Assembly (NCBI RefSeq): GCF_020515695.1
Contig: NZ_JAIWJA010000008.1
Coordinates: 1-64,000 of the forward strand
Direction: 5' to 3'
DNA length: 64,000 nucleotides
Source of the DNA: Pseudomonas sp. MWU16-30317
Lineage (GTDB): Bacteria > Pseudomonadota > Gammaproteobacteria > Pseudomonadales > Pseudomonadaceae
Shown: piece by piece, positions 6,764-16,081 of the stretch
Numbering within the stretch: position 1 is the first letter of the stretch
Layout of the letters: each line of letters starts with the position of its first letter
Notes under the pieces: model-generated
Told to the model about the DNA's origin: nothing
Seen by the model: only the letters and a program-made list of their open reading frames with translations
Databases searched by the model: none
Program-made: the position numbers and the translations under genes

Positions 6764-8656
6764 ATGCCACAACCGATTCCCCTGAAAGACCACGAAACCG
6801 AAAAAGGCCTGGTCAATCGCCGCCTGCTGTTCTGTGCCGTGCTGGTGCTGGGCCTGAGTCTCGCGCTGGTTGGTCGTCTGTATTTTCTGCAAGTGATCCA
6901 GTTCGCCTATCACTCGACCATTTCTGAAAACAACCGCGTGCACCTGTTGCCGATCCCACCCGAACGTGGGGTCATCTATGACCGCAATGGTGTGGTGGTT
7001 GCCGACAACCGGCCCAGTTTCAACCTGACCCTGACCCGTGAACGCGCGGGCGACACCACCAAGGTGCTCGACGAACTGACCACGGTGCTGCACTTGAGTG
7101 ACGAAGACCGGGCCCAGTTCGACCGTGACCTCAAGCGCGTGCGCCACCCGTTCGAGCCGGTCACCTTGATGTACGAGCTGACCGAAGAGCAGATCGCCTT
7201 GGTCGCGGTCAACCAGTTCCAGCTGCCGGGGCTCGACGTCGAAGCGCAGTTCGTGCGCGAATACCCCTATGCCGAGCACTTCGCCCATTCGGTGGGCTAT
7301 GTCGGGCGGATCAACGAGAAGGAGTCCAAGGAACTCGACCAGGTCGAGTACCGCGGTACCCAATCGGTAGGCAAGACCGGCGTCGAGCGCTTCTACGAGC
7401 CGCAGTTGCACGGCCATGTCGGCTTTGAGGAGGTCGAGACCAACGCTCAGGGCCGCGTGATGCGCGTGCTCAATCACACCGACCCGGTGCCTGGCAAGAA
7501 CATCACCCTGACTCTGGACATCAAGCTGCAAGCGGCGGCCGAGAAAGCCCTGGGTGATCGGCGCGGCGCGGTTGTGGCCATCGATCCGCAGACCGGCGAA
7601 GTGCTGGCCATGGTCAGCAAGCCGAGTTTCGATCCCAACCTGTTCGTGACCGGCATCAGCTTCAAGCAGTACGCGGCCCTGCGCGATTCCATCGACCGGC
7701 CGCTGTTCAACCGCGTCTTGCGCGGCCTGTATGCGCCGGGCTCGACCATCAAGCCGGAAGTGGCCATCGCCGGCCTCGACAGCGGTGTGATCACCCCCTC
7801 CTCGCGGGTATTCGACCCAGGCTATTACGAGCTGCCCAACTACGATCACAAATACCGTAACTGGAACCGCACCGGTGATGGCTGGGTCGACCTCAACGAC
7901 GCGATCATGCGCTCCAACGACACCTACTTCTACGACACGGCGCACCGCCTGGGCATCGACCGACTGCACGACTACATGACCGAGTTCGGTCTGGGCCAGA
8001 AGGTCTCGCTGGACATGTTCGAAGAAGCGCCGGGGCTGATGCCATCTCAGCAATGGAAACGCGCGACCCGGCGCCAGGCCTGGTTCCCGGGCGAGACGCT
8101 GATCCTCGGGATCGGCCAGGGCTACATGCAGGTGACGCCATTGCAACTGGCTCAGGCCACCACGCTGATCGCCAACAAGGGGGTGTGGAACCGCCCACGG
8201 CTGGCGGAAACCGTGGGTGGCGTGAAGCCGGTGGACGAAAACCCGATGCCCAATATCCTGCTCAAGGACCCGCGTGCCTGGGAAGAGGTCAACCAGGGCA
8301 TGCAGGCGGTGATGCACGCCCCCCGGGGTATCGCTCGCGCTGCGGCGGTGGGGGTGCAATATCGCATCGCTGGCAAGAGTGGTACCGCCCAGGTGGTGGC
8401 AATCAAGCAGGGCGAGCGTTACAACCGTCTGAAAACGCTTGAGCGAAACCGCGATAACGCGCTGTTCGTCGGCTTCGCTCCAGCCGAGCATCCGCGTATC
8501 GTGATCGCCGTGATGATCGAGAACGGCGAGGCCGGTGGTCGAGTGGCCGGGCCCGTGGTACGTGAAATCATGGACGCCTGGCTGCTTGACCAGGATGGCC
8601 ACGTGAAACCTGAATACGCTGCACCGGCAAAGGCGCCGGGTGACCCCCATGTCTAG
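6764..8656 (+). CDS. mrdA: penicillin-binding protein 2 (peptidoglycan transpeptidase), solo paralogue
   Basis: A 630-residue class B PBP of the PBP2 subfamily, the transpeptidase of lateral wall synthesis. One N-terminal membrane helix (about 20-45), a pedestal/dimerisation region with the RGVIYDRNGVVVADN motif, then the transpeptidase domain with catalytic Ser327 in STIK, SND at 384-386 and KSGT at 538-541. All active-site motifs are intact. The usual neighbours of the housekeeping mrdA in Pseudomonas (rodA, mltB, rlpA) are not here, so this is probably the second mrdA copy known from several fluorescent pseudomonads. Confidence 0.93.
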   Translation: MPQPIPLKDHETEKGLVNRRLLFCAVLVLGLSLALVGRLYFLQVIQFAYHSTISENNRVHLLPIPPERGVIYDRNGVVVADNRPSFNLTLTRERAGDTTKVLDELTTVLHLSDEDRAQFDRDLKRVRHPFEPVTLMYELTEEQIALVAVNQFQLPGLDVEAQFVREYPYAEHFAHSVGYVGRINEKESKELDQVEYRGTQSVGKTGVERFYEPQLHGHVGFEEVETNAQGRVMRVLNHTDPVPGKNITLTLDIKLQAAAEKALGDRRGAVVAIDPQTGEVLAMVSKPSFDPNLFVTGISFKQYAALRDSIDRPLFNRVLRGLYAPGSTIKPEVAIAGLDSGVITPSSRVFDPGYYELPNYDHKYRNWNRTGDGWVDLNDAIMRSNDTYFYDTAHRLGIDRLHDYMTEFGLGQKVSLDMFEEAPGLMPSQQWKRATRRQAWFPGETLILGIGQGYMQVTPLQLAQATTLIANKGVWNRPRLAETVGGVKPVDENPMPNILLKDPRAWEEVNQGMQAVMHAPRGIARAAAVGVQYRIAGKSGTAQVVAIKQGERYNRLKTLERNRDNALFVGFAPAEHPRIVIAVMIENGEAGGRVAGPVVREIMDAWLLDQDGHVKPEYAAPAKAPGDPHV

Positions 8657-8679
8657 GTCGAAGATTCAACCCGGCGCAG

Positions 8680-8707
8680 TGATCCAGCCGAGCCCTTTGC
8701 GCGTATA
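8680..8707 (+). promoter_or_regulatory. ECF11/RpoE-type promoter of the sigma/ChrR operon
   Basis: TGATCC (8680-8685) and CGTATA (8702-8707) are separated by 16 bases, upstream of the ECF sigma gene. This agrees with the promoter type described for RpoE-ChrR systems (TGATCC at -35, CGTA-like at -10), which suggests autoregulation. A manual look for other TGATCC-N16-CGTA pairs in the window found none. Confidence 0.65.
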
Positions 8708-8760
8708 CCCATGATGCAACCGCCACTGGGCGGTCTTTGGCAATCATGGGAACCACCAGC

Positions 8761-9393
8761 ATGAGTCTGCGGTTAGTATTCAGGCAAGCATCAGCCCCCC
8801 GGAGCAACGCCCGTCCCGTGAGCAGCCTGGATAGCGATTCGAGCAGTACCCCACCCTGGAGCGACGACGTCGAGGCTGTCGCGCGGTTGCGTGATCGCGA
8901 TGCTTTTATGCGCATCTACGATCACTTCGCGCCGCGGCTGCAGCGGTATCTGGCAGGGCTGAGCGGTTGCGAAGGGCGCGCCGAAGAGCTCACCCAGGAA
9001 GCCTTGCTGAAGCTGTGGCACAAAGCCGAACAGTTTGATCCAGCCAAGGCCAGCCTGGCCACCTGGCTGTACCGCATCGCTCGCAACCTGTACATCGACC
9101 ACGTACGCCAGGACCGCGGCTGGCTGCCGGCCCAAGACTCGCTGGCGGCGCTGGAGCGGCTCGAAGCACCGGCCGATGGCAGCCTGGATTTCAGTCCCCG
9201 CCAAGAGCAGAAGCTCGCGGCGGCGCTGCAGGCCCTGCCGCCAGATCAGGCGCGGGTCATTCGCATGGCGTATTTCGAAGCCATGAGTCACCGGCAGATC
9301 GCCGATCAATTGCATTTACCGCTGGGTACCGTGAAGTCGAGCTTGCGCTTGGCGTTCCGGAAACTGCGCGCCGGCGTCGAGGCACCACAATGA
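8761..9393 (+). CDS. ECF sigma factor, RpoE/ECF11 type
   Basis: A sigma factor of about 210 residues with a sigma-2 region (DHFAPRLQRYLAGL to WLYRIARNLYIDHVRQ) and a sigma-4 region (LPPDQARVIRMAYFE followed by the HRQIADQLHLPLGTVKSSLR helix-turn-helix). The ATG at 8761 is preceded by GGGA at a good distance; an in-frame ATG at 8746 is the alternative. The start of the ChrR-like gene overlaps its stop by 4 nt (ATGA). In Rhodobacter the equivalent pair controls the singlet-oxygen response; the same role is inferred here. Confidence 0.92.
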   Translation: MSLRLVFRQASAPRSNARPVSSLDSDSSSTPPWSDDVEAVARLRDRDAFMRIYDHFAPRLQRYLAGLSGCEGRAEELTQEALLKLWHKAEQFDPAKASLATWLYRIARNLYIDHVRQDRGWLPAQDSLAALERLEAPADGSLDFSPRQEQKLAAALQALPPDQARVIRMAYFEAMSHRQIADQLHLPLGTVKSSLRLAFRKLRAGVEAPQ

Positions 9394-10046
9394 AAGACCA
9401 ACACCATTTGGACGAAGCGACGCTGGTCAGTTACTGCGCGGGCTCCTTGCCTCAAGGGTTGGCAGTGGTCGCTGGTGCGCATCTACAGTTGTGCGCAACC
9501 TGCCGCAGCAAATTGCGGCAGGCCGAGCGCATCGGCGGATTGCTGATGCACGCGCAAGTGCCGACACCCGAGCCCATGGCCAGCGGCCGCCTGGCCATGC
9601 TGGCGCGACTTGACGAGCCTGCGCCCGCTGCGGTGGTGGTCGACCTTGGCGCCTGCGACGATGCCGACCTGCTGCCGGTCAGCCTGCACCCTCATTTCGG
9701 CCAGCGTTACAGCCAGCTGCCATGGCGTCGGCTGATTCCCGGGGTGCGCATGGTGCGGGCCAAGGCCGAGGGCGATGGCAGCCTGGTGATGTTCAATATC
9801 GCGCCCGGTACATCCATGCCGGTGCACAGCCACGGCCGCAGCGAAATGACCTTGGTGCTCAAAGGTGCCTACCGCGATGCGTTGGGGCACTTTGGGCCTG
9901 GGGATATAGCTGACCTGGATGAAACCATCGAGCACCAGCCTGTGGCCTGGGGCGATGATCACTGCATCTGCGTGGCCGCTACCGATGCGCCACTGCGCTT
10001 CAGTGGCTTGATTCCACGCTTGATGCAGCCCTTTATCGGGCTGTGA
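9390..10046 (+). CDS. chrR: ChrR-family zinc anti-sigma factor
   Basis: A 218-residue two-domain protein. The N-terminal zinc anti-sigma domain has His6, His31, Cys35 and Cys38, the same positions as the zinc ligands reported for Rhodobacter sphaeroides ChrR. The C-terminal cupin domain (about 110-195) keeps a metal site: His146, His148 and Glu152 in MPVHSHGRSE, and His182 in EHQPV. In the known system the anti-sigma domain holds the sigma factor inactive and the cupin domain is needed for release by singlet oxygen or peroxides. It is translationally coupled to the sigma gene. Confidence 0.93.
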   Translation: MKDQHHLDEATLVSYCAGSLPQGLAVVAGAHLQLCATCRSKLRQAERIGGLLMHAQVPTPEPMASGRLAMLARLDEPAPAAVVVDLGACDDADLLPVSLHPHFGQRYSQLPWRRLIPGVRMVRAKAEGDGSLVMFNIAPGTSMPVHSHGRSEMTLVLKGAYRDALGHFGPGDIADLDETIEHQPVAWGDDHCICVAATDAPLRFSGLIPRLMQPFIGL

Positions 10047-10203
10047 TCTTTGCTGGTCTCTTCGCGAGCAAGCGTTGTTACAGCCAAGCGCGGCATTTCG
10101 ATCCTATCGATCGAATTAATCCGTTTTTAACCCGTCACAACCTGTGCAACGGTACGTACCCCTCTCGTCCATCTTCGGGCGAGACTGCACAGGAGCAATA
10201 CAC

Positions 10204-10803
10204 ATGGCTAAAGTGCTGGTTCTCTATTATTCGACCTACGGTCACATCGAAGCCATGGCCCAGGCCGTGGCCGAAGGCGCCCGCGCCGGCGGTGCTGAAG
10301 TCGACATCAAACGCATCCCCGAAACCGTGCCCGAAGAAATCGCTCGCAATGCCCACTTCAAGCTGGACCAGGCAGCCCCGGTGGCTACCGTGGCCGATCT
10401 GGAGCATTACGATGCAATCATCCTCGGCTCGCCGACCCGTTTCGGCCGCATCGCCAGTCAGGTCGCCGTGTTCCTCGACCAGGCCGGTGGCCTGTGGGCG
10501 CGCGGCGCCTTGAATGGCAAAGTCGGTGCGGCGTTCACCTCGACTGGCTCGCAGCATGGCGGCCAGGAGACCACGCTGTTCTCGATCATCACCAACCTGT
10601 TCCACTTCGGCATGACCATCGTTGGCCTGCCTTACAGCTTTCAGGGCCAGACCGACGCCACTCAGATCGTCGGCGGTGCACCCTACGGCGCCAGCACCGT
10701 GGCCGGCGGTGATGGCTCTCGCCAACCGGGCGAAGTAGACCTCGCTGGCGCGCGCTTCCAGGGCGAACTGGTGGCCAAGACCGCGATCAAGTTGTTTGGC
10801 TGA
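10204..10803 (+). CDS. wrbA: NAD(P)H:quinone oxidoreductase WrbA
   Basis: A 199-residue flavodoxin-like enzyme that reduces quinones by two electrons, cytosolic, FMN dependent. The FMN phosphate loop is STYGHIEAMA at the N terminus; GSPTRFGRIASQ and the STGSQHGGQETT stretch are WrbA hallmarks. AGGAG lies 8 bases before the ATG at 10204; an upstream in-frame start at 10144 has no comparable ribosome site. It follows the ECF/ChrR pair by 157 bases and may share an oxidative-stress theme, but no ECF promoter was found directly in front of it. Confidence 0.95.
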   Translation: MAKVLVLYYSTYGHIEAMAQAVAEGARAGGAEVDIKRIPETVPEEIARNAHFKLDQAAPVATVADLEHYDAIILGSPTRFGRIASQVAVFLDQAGGLWARGALNGKVGAAFTSTGSQHGGQETTLFSIITNLFHFGMTIVGLPYSFQGQTDATQIVGGAPYGASTVAGGDGSRQPGEVDLAGARFQGELVAKTAIKLFG

Positions 10804-10822
10804 TACGCGACACAGGCACCAA

Positions 10823-10853
10823 AAAAAATCCCGCCATCGAGGCGGGATTTTTT
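10823..10853. terminator. bidirectional terminator between wrbA and nuoN
   Basis: A 13-bp perfect stem (10823-10835 with 10841-10853) with an ATCGA loop has an A tract on one side and a T tract on the other, so it can stop transcription from both convergent genes. Confidence 0.9.
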
Positions 10854-10874
10854 ATGCAAGGGCAGAGCAGGGCT

Positions 10875-12344
10875 TCACCCCACCAGACGCAACCCGGCAT
10901 GCTGCACCAATTCCAGCAGCGGCTGTGGATACACACCCAGCACGAACACCAGGATGGCGATGGCCAGCAGCATCACACCACCGGCGCGCTGTTCCCACTT
11001 CATCGGCGCATCGGTACGACGGATGGATTTCTCCATCAGGTACAGCGTCACCATCACCCGCAGGTAATAGAACACGCCGATCGCACTGCCCACCACCAAC
11101 GCACCGACCAACCACCACTGACGCGACTCGACGCCGGTAGCGATCATGTAGAACTTGCCGATAAATCCGGCGGTGAGCGGGATACCTGCCAGCGACAGCA
11201 TCATCACGGTGAGCACTGCGGTCAGGTACGGACGACGCCAGAACAGGCCGCGGTACTCGTACAGCGCATCGGCGTCACGGCCATGGTAGGGCGACGACAT
11301 CAGCGTGATCACGCCGAAGGCCCCCAGGCTGGTGAGCACATAGGTCACCAGATAAACACCGATGGCCTCGACCGCCAGGCCCTTGCTCGCAATCAGCGCG
11401 ATCAGCATGTAGCCGAAGTGGGCGATGGACGAATAACCCAGCAGACGCTTGAGGTTGCTCTGGGTGACCGCCAGCAGGTTACCGATCAGGATCGACAGCA
11501 CCGCGATGATCGACAGCACATCGTTGAGCACCCCGGAGTGCGCCACTGGCGAAATCTGGAACAGGCGCACCACCACCGCAAAGACCGCCACCTTGCTGGC
11601 CGTGGCCAGGAAGGCCGCCACCGGAGCCGGAGCACCCTCGTAGACGTCTGGCGTCCACAGGTGGAAAGGCACCAGCGACAGCTTGAAGCCCAGGCCCACC
11701 AGCATCATCGCCAGGCCCAACTGCGCCAGGCTGCTCGGCATGCCGGTGGCCGCCAGGGCGGCGCCGATACCGCTGAAGCTCAGGCTGCCGGCATCGGCAT
11801 ACAACAGCGCCATGCCGAACAGCAGGAAGGCGGAACCCGCAGCCGACAGCACCATGTACTTGATACCGGCTTCCAGCGAACGCTTGTTGAAGAATGCGTA
11901 GGCGACCAGGCCGTACACCGGCACCGACAGCAGCTCCAGGCCGATGAACAGCCCGGCCAGATGCTGTGCGCAGACCAGCACCAGGCCGCCCAGCGCCGAC
12001 ATCAGGATCAGCAGGTAAAGTTCTTCGCGGTTGCCCGGATAGCCCGCACCGGCGTCACCCAGGTAGGCATGGGCCAGCGTCACGCACGCCAGGGTGGCGA
12101 TCAGGATCAGCGCCATGTACAGCGCGGCGAAGTTGTCCACCTGCAGCAGGGGAGTGACCGCCAGCGGTGTGAGCTTGAGTACTGGCAGAATCGACAACAG
12201 TGCCAGGTTCAGGCCCGCACAGGTGATCAGGAAGGTTTGCGCGTGATTGCGCCGCCAGGCGATCGCCAGCATCACCACGACAACGGTGAGGCTGGTGATC
12301 AGCAGCGGTGCAAGCGCGATAAAGTGTTGAATCGTCAGGTCCAT
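10875..12344 (-). CDS. nuoN: NADH-quinone oxidoreductase subunit N
   Basis: A 489-residue antiporter-like membrane subunit of complex I, with about 14 predicted helices. The conserved proton-channel segment GLGFKLSLVPFHLWTPDV carries the central lysine. The ATG at 12344 (MDLTIQHFIALAP) is chosen over an upstream in-frame start at 12404 that would reach back into nuoM. It is the last gene of the nuo operon, 7 bases after nuoM, and ends at the shared terminator with wrbA. Confidence 0.96.
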   Translation of the reverse strand: MDLTIQHFIALAPLLITSLTVVVVMLAIAWRRNHAQTFLITCAGLNLALLSILPVLKLTPLAVTPLLQVDNFAALYMALILIATLACVTLAHAYLGDAGAGYPGNREELYLLILMSALGGLVLVCAQHLAGLFIGLELLSVPVYGLVAYAFFNKRSLEAGIKYMVLSAAGSAFLLFGMALLYADAGSLSFSGIGAALAATGMPSSLAQLGLAMMLVGLGFKLSLVPFHLWTPDVYEGAPAPVAAFLATASKVAVFAVVVRLFQISPVAHSGVLNDVLSIIAVLSILIGNLLAVTQSNLKRLLGYSSIAHFGYMLIALIASKGLAVEAIGVYLVTYVLTSLGAFGVITLMSSPYHGRDADALYEYRGLFWRRPYLTAVLTVMMLSLAGIPLTAGFIGKFYMIATGVESRQWWLVGALVVGSAIGVFYYLRVMVTLYLMEKSIRRTDAPMKWEQRAGGVMLLAIAILVFVLGVYPQPLLELVQHAGLRLVG

Positions 12345-12351
12345 AGCGCTC

Positions 12352-13881
12352 TTACCGGGCCGAAGCGAGTTGAGTGAAGGCGGTGCCGAGCCAATGGTGC
12401 ACACCGGTCATAGTGGCAGCAGAGGTGTCGAGGAAGGGCTGCGGGTAAACACCCAGCAGCACCAGCAGGGCCGCGAGGCCCAGCACCATGATCAGTTCGC
12501 GGTTGTCCATGCCGGCCAGTACAGCGTCGGATTTGGACGGGCCGAAGTAGGCACGGTGAATCATGATCAGCGAATAGACCGAACCGAACACCAGCCCGGA
12601 AGTGGCGATCGCCGTGACCCACGGGGCAATGGTGAAGCTGCCCAGCAGGATCAGGAACTCGCCGACGAAGTTACCTGTGCCCGGCAGGCCCAGCGACGCC
12701 GCAGCGAAGAACAGGCTGATGGCCGGCAGGTAGGCGATCCGTGGCCAGATACCGCCCATCTCGCGCATGTCACGGGTGTGCAGACGCTCGTACAGTTGGC
12801 CGCTGAGGATGAACAGTGCCGCTGCCGACAGGCCGTGAGCCAGCATCTGGATCACCACGCCTTGCAGCGCTTGCTGGTTGCCGGAGTAGATGCCGATCAG
12901 CACGAAGCCCATGTGCGAGACGCTGGAAAACGCGATCAGGCGCTTGATGTCGGTCTGCGCGAACGCCAGGAAGGCGCCGTAGAAGATCCCGATCAGGCCG
13001 AGGGTCATGGCGATCGGCGCGAACTCGGCCGAGGCATTCGGGAACAACGGCAGGGCGAAGCGCAGCAGGCCATAGGCTGCCGTCTTCAACAGGATACCGG
13101 CCAGGTCCACGGAGCCTGCGGTCGGCGCCTGGGCGTGGGCGTCCGGCAGCCAGGAGTGGAACGGCACCACTGGCAGCTTGACCGCGAAGGCGATGAAGAA
13201 GCCCAGCATCAGGATGTATTCGGTGTGCAGCGACAGCTTGGTCTTCAGCAATGTGCTGTAGTCGAAGGTGATCACCCCGGTGTTGCTGTAGTTGACCAGC
13301 ACCAGGCCGAGGATCGACACCAGCATGATCAGGCCGCTGGCCTGAGTGAAGATGAAGAACTTGGTCGCTGCGTAGATCCGCGTCTTCTTGCCGTCTGCCG
13401 AGCTGTGACCCCAGAGCGCGATGAGGAAGAACATCGGCACCAGCATCATTTCCCAGAAGAAGAAGAACAGGAACAGGTCAAGGGCCAGGAACACCCCGAC
13501 CACGCCGCCCAGGATCCACATCAGGTTGAGGTGGAAGAAGCCCACGTGCGCCTGGATCTCTTTCCATGAGCACAGCACCGACAGCATGCCGAGCAGGCCG
13601 GTCAGCAGGATCATCAGCAGCGACAGGCCATCGAGCGCCAGGTGCACGCTGATGCCGAAGCGCTGAATCCAGTTCAGCTTGAATTCCACCGCCCAGGCGG
13701 GTTCGCCGGGGGCAGGGGCCAGGGTGAAGTCACCGTGGGCCCACAGCCAGAGGCCGAGGGCGAGTTCCAGGGACATGGTCAGCAGCGCAATCCAGCGTGG
13801 CAGCGTCGCGCTCGAGCGCTCCGCCAGCCAGCACAGCAGGCCACCGATAAAGGGGATCAGGATCAGCCAGGGCAAAATCAT
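12352..13881 (-). CDS. nuoM: NADH-quinone oxidoreductase subunit M
   Basis: A 509-residue antiporter-like subunit in the membrane arm. Key residues are visible: the glutamate in FFFFWEMMLVPMFFLIALWG (helix 5) and the lysine in AVKLPVVPFHSWLPDAHAQA (helix 7), both needed for proton pumping. The MILPWLILIPFIGG start at 13881 matches family N termini; the longer frame to 13962 runs into nuoL. It starts 40 bases after nuoL. Confidence 0.96.
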   Translation of the reverse strand: MILPWLILIPFIGGLLCWLAERSSATLPRWIALLTMSLELALGLWLWAHGDFTLAPAPGEPAWAVEFKLNWIQRFGISVHLALDGLSLLMILLTGLLGMLSVLCSWKEIQAHVGFFHLNLMWILGGVVGVFLALDLFLFFFFWEMMLVPMFFLIALWGHSSADGKKTRIYAATKFFIFTQASGLIMLVSILGLVLVNYSNTGVITFDYSTLLKTKLSLHTEYILMLGFFIAFAVKLPVVPFHSWLPDAHAQAPTAGSVDLAGILLKTAAYGLLRFALPLFPNASAEFAPIAMTLGLIGIFYGAFLAFAQTDIKRLIAFSSVSHMGFVLIGIYSGNQQALQGVVIQMLAHGLSAAALFILSGQLYERLHTRDMREMGGIWPRIAYLPAISLFFAAASLGLPGTGNFVGEFLILLGSFTIAPWVTAIATSGLVFGSVYSLIMIHRAYFGPSKSDAVLAGMDNRELIMVLGLAALLVLLGVYPQPFLDTSAATMTGVHHWLGTAFTQLASAR

Positions 13882-13921
13882 GACGGGCTCAATTCCTTTC
13901 GCAAAGTCGCAAGATTCAAAG

Positions 13922-15772
13922 TCATACCGCCACCAACACAGCGCCGAGCACCAGCACCGCACCCGCGGCCATGGACAGCGCGTACCAGCGCAGCAGGCCG
14001 GTTTCGGTGCGGCTCATGCCGCCGTTGCCGCCTTTGACCAGCTGCGGGATCAGACCGATGGTCTGGTCGATCGGGTCCTTGCGCAGCAGGTGGCTGATTG
14101 CCAGGTAAGGTTTGACGAACAGCTTGTCGTACAGCCAGTCGAAGCCCCAGGCCGCGTACCACCAGGCCGACAACACCCGGCCCAGGCCGCTGTTGGCGAT
14201 GGAGGTAGCCAAGGTGCGCTTGCCGAGGAACAACAGCGCCGCCAGCAAGATACCGGCGATGGCGATGGCGCCCGAGGCGATCTCCAGGCTGTGCTTGGCT
14301 TCGCCACCGGCATGGCCGACGCTTTCTGGAAGTACGCCACCCAGCGGCGGATGAATCCACGCACCGATGAAGGTCGACAGCACGATCAGGATGCTCAGCG
14401 GCAGCCAATGCGCCACACCGTGACCGGCGTGAGCGTCAGTTTTGGGCTCGCCGTGGAAGGTGATGAAGATCAGGCGGAAGGTGTACAGCGAGGTCATGAA
14501 CGCACCCAGCAGCCCGGCATACAACAAACCGGTATGACCGCTGGCGAAGGCTTCCCAGAGGATCTCGTCCTTGGAGTAGAAGCCCGCAGTGATGATCGGC
14601 AAGGCCGCCAGGGCCGCGCCGCCGACGATGAAGCTGGCGTAGGCCAAGGGGATCTTTTTCCACAAACCGCCCATCTTGAAGATGTTCTGCTCGTGGTGGC
14701 AGGCGAGGATCACCGAACCTGACGCGAGGAACAGCAACGCCTTGAAGAACGCGTGGATCATCAAGTGGAAGATCGCCGCGTCCCAGGCACCGACGCCCAG
14801 GGCCAGGAACATATAGCCGATCTGGCTCATGGTCGAGTAGGCGAGAATACGCTTGATGTCGGTCTGCACCAGCGCAGCGAAACCGGCCAGTACCAACGTC
14901 ACGCCACCAACGATGCCGACCAGGTGCAGGATATCCGGCGCCAGGGCGAACAAGCCGTGGGTACGCGCGATCAGGTAGACACCGGCGGTGACCATGGTGG
15001 CGGCGTGGATCAGTGCCGACACTGGGGTAGGGCCAGCCATCGCATCGGCTAGCCAGGTCTGCAATGGCAGCTGCGCCGATTTACCCACCGCACCGCCCAG
15101 CAACATCAAGGTCGCCAGCACGATCCAGAAATCGCCGGCCTTGAAATGCTGCGGCGCCCGCACCAGCAGTTCCTGAATGTTCAGGGTACCGAGCTGCTGG
15201 AACAGGATGAACAGGCCGATGGCCATGAACACGTCGCCGATACGGGTGACGATGAACGCCTTGAGGGCGGCATTGCCGTTGTCGCGGTTGCTGTAGTAGA
15301 AGCCGATCAGCAGGTACGAACACAGGCCCACGCCTTCCCAACCGAAGTAGATGAACAGCAGGTTATCGGCCAGAACCAGGAACAGCATGCTGGCGATGAA
15401 CAGGTTGGTGTACGCGAAGAAGCGCGAATAGCCCTCTTCACCGCGCATGTACCAGGACGCGAACAGGTGGATCAAAAAGCCCACGCCGACCACCACGCCG
15501 AGCATGGTGATCGACAGACCGTCCAGATACAGGGTGAAGTTCGGTTCGAACCCGTCCACCGACATCCAGCGCCACAGCAGTTGCGTGTACACGCCGCCTT
15601 CTGGCGGTGCCACATTGAATTGCCAGATGACGTAGGCGGCGACAACTGCCGACAGGCCGATGGAGCCGACGCCGATCAGCGCTGACAGGTTCTCGGAAAA
15701 ACGCCCGCGCGAGAACGACAACAACAAAAAGCCGATCAGCGGGAAAACGAAGGTCAGAAAGATCAGGTTCAT
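13922..15772 (-). CDS. nuoL: NADH-quinone oxidoreductase subunit L
   Basis: A 616-residue subunit, the largest antiporter-like subunit, at the far end of the membrane arm. The channel motif AVGKSAQLPLQTWLADAMAG and the following ALIHAATMV are present, as is the long amphipathic lateral helix region towards the C terminus. Its ATG overlaps the nuoK stop by 4 nt (ATGA). Length and start fit the family. Confidence 0.96.
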   Translation of the reverse strand: MNLIFLTFVFPLIGFLLLSFSRGRFSENLSALIGVGSIGLSAVVAAYVIWQFNVAPPEGGVYTQLLWRWMSVDGFEPNFTLYLDGLSITMLGVVVGVGFLIHLFASWYMRGEEGYSRFFAYTNLFIASMLFLVLADNLLFIYFGWEGVGLCSYLLIGFYYSNRDNGNAALKAFIVTRIGDVFMAIGLFILFQQLGTLNIQELLVRAPQHFKAGDFWIVLATLMLLGGAVGKSAQLPLQTWLADAMAGPTPVSALIHAATMVTAGVYLIARTHGLFALAPDILHLVGIVGGVTLVLAGFAALVQTDIKRILAYSTMSQIGYMFLALGVGAWDAAIFHLMIHAFFKALLFLASGSVILACHHEQNIFKMGGLWKKIPLAYASFIVGGAALAALPIITAGFYSKDEILWEAFASGHTGLLYAGLLGAFMTSLYTFRLIFITFHGEPKTDAHAGHGVAHWLPLSILIVLSTFIGAWIHPPLGGVLPESVGHAGGEAKHSLEIASGAIAIAGILLAALLFLGKRTLATSIANSGLGRVLSAWWYAAWGFDWLYDKLFVKPYLAISHLLRKDPIDQTIGLIPQLVKGGNGGMSRTETGLLRWYALSMAAGAVLVLGAVLVAV

Positions 15773-16077
15773 CCGCGCATCTCACTGGCAGCGTCGATAT
15801 CAAGCGTATGGAAGCGGCGATACAGCTGCAGCAGGATCGCCAGGCCGATACTGGCCTCTGCGGCTGCCAGGCTGATGACCAGAATGAACATGATCTGTCC
15901 ATCCGGCTGCGCCCAACGCGCGCCCGCCACGACGAACGCCAGGGCAGAGGCGTTCATCATGATTTCCAGGCTCATCAATACGAAGAGGATGTTACGGCGG
16001 ACCATCAGGCCTACCAGTCCGAGGGTGAACAAGAGGCCGGCGACCGCCAGGCCATGTTCCAGAGGGATAGCTGCCAT
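15769..16077 (-). CDS. nuoK: NADH-quinone oxidoreductase subunit K
   Basis: A 102-residue subunit with three membrane helices. The two buried glutamates of the family are visible in LMSLEIMMNA (helix 2) and AAAEASIGLA (helix 3). The start at 16077 (MAAIPLEHGL) gives the usual length of about 100 residues; the longer open frame to 16329 overlaps nuoJ. It follows nuoJ by 4 bases and overlaps nuoL by 4. Confidence 0.96.
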   Translation of the reverse strand: MAAIPLEHGLAVAGLLFTLGLVGLMVRRNILFVLMSLEIMMNASALAFVVAGARWAQPDGQIMFILVISLAAAEASIGLAILLQLYRRFHTLDIDAASEMRG

Positions 16078-16081
16078 AGGG

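Noticed and set aside
10854..12377. 507-codon plus-strand frame opposite nuoN, and similar long antisense frames opposite mrdA (6692-8650), idh, clpA, ftsK and nuoG
   Set aside because: They are rich in His, Gln, Arg and Asp, lack membrane or domain patterns and ribosome sites, and mirror the G+C-biased codon usage of the real genes on the other strand.
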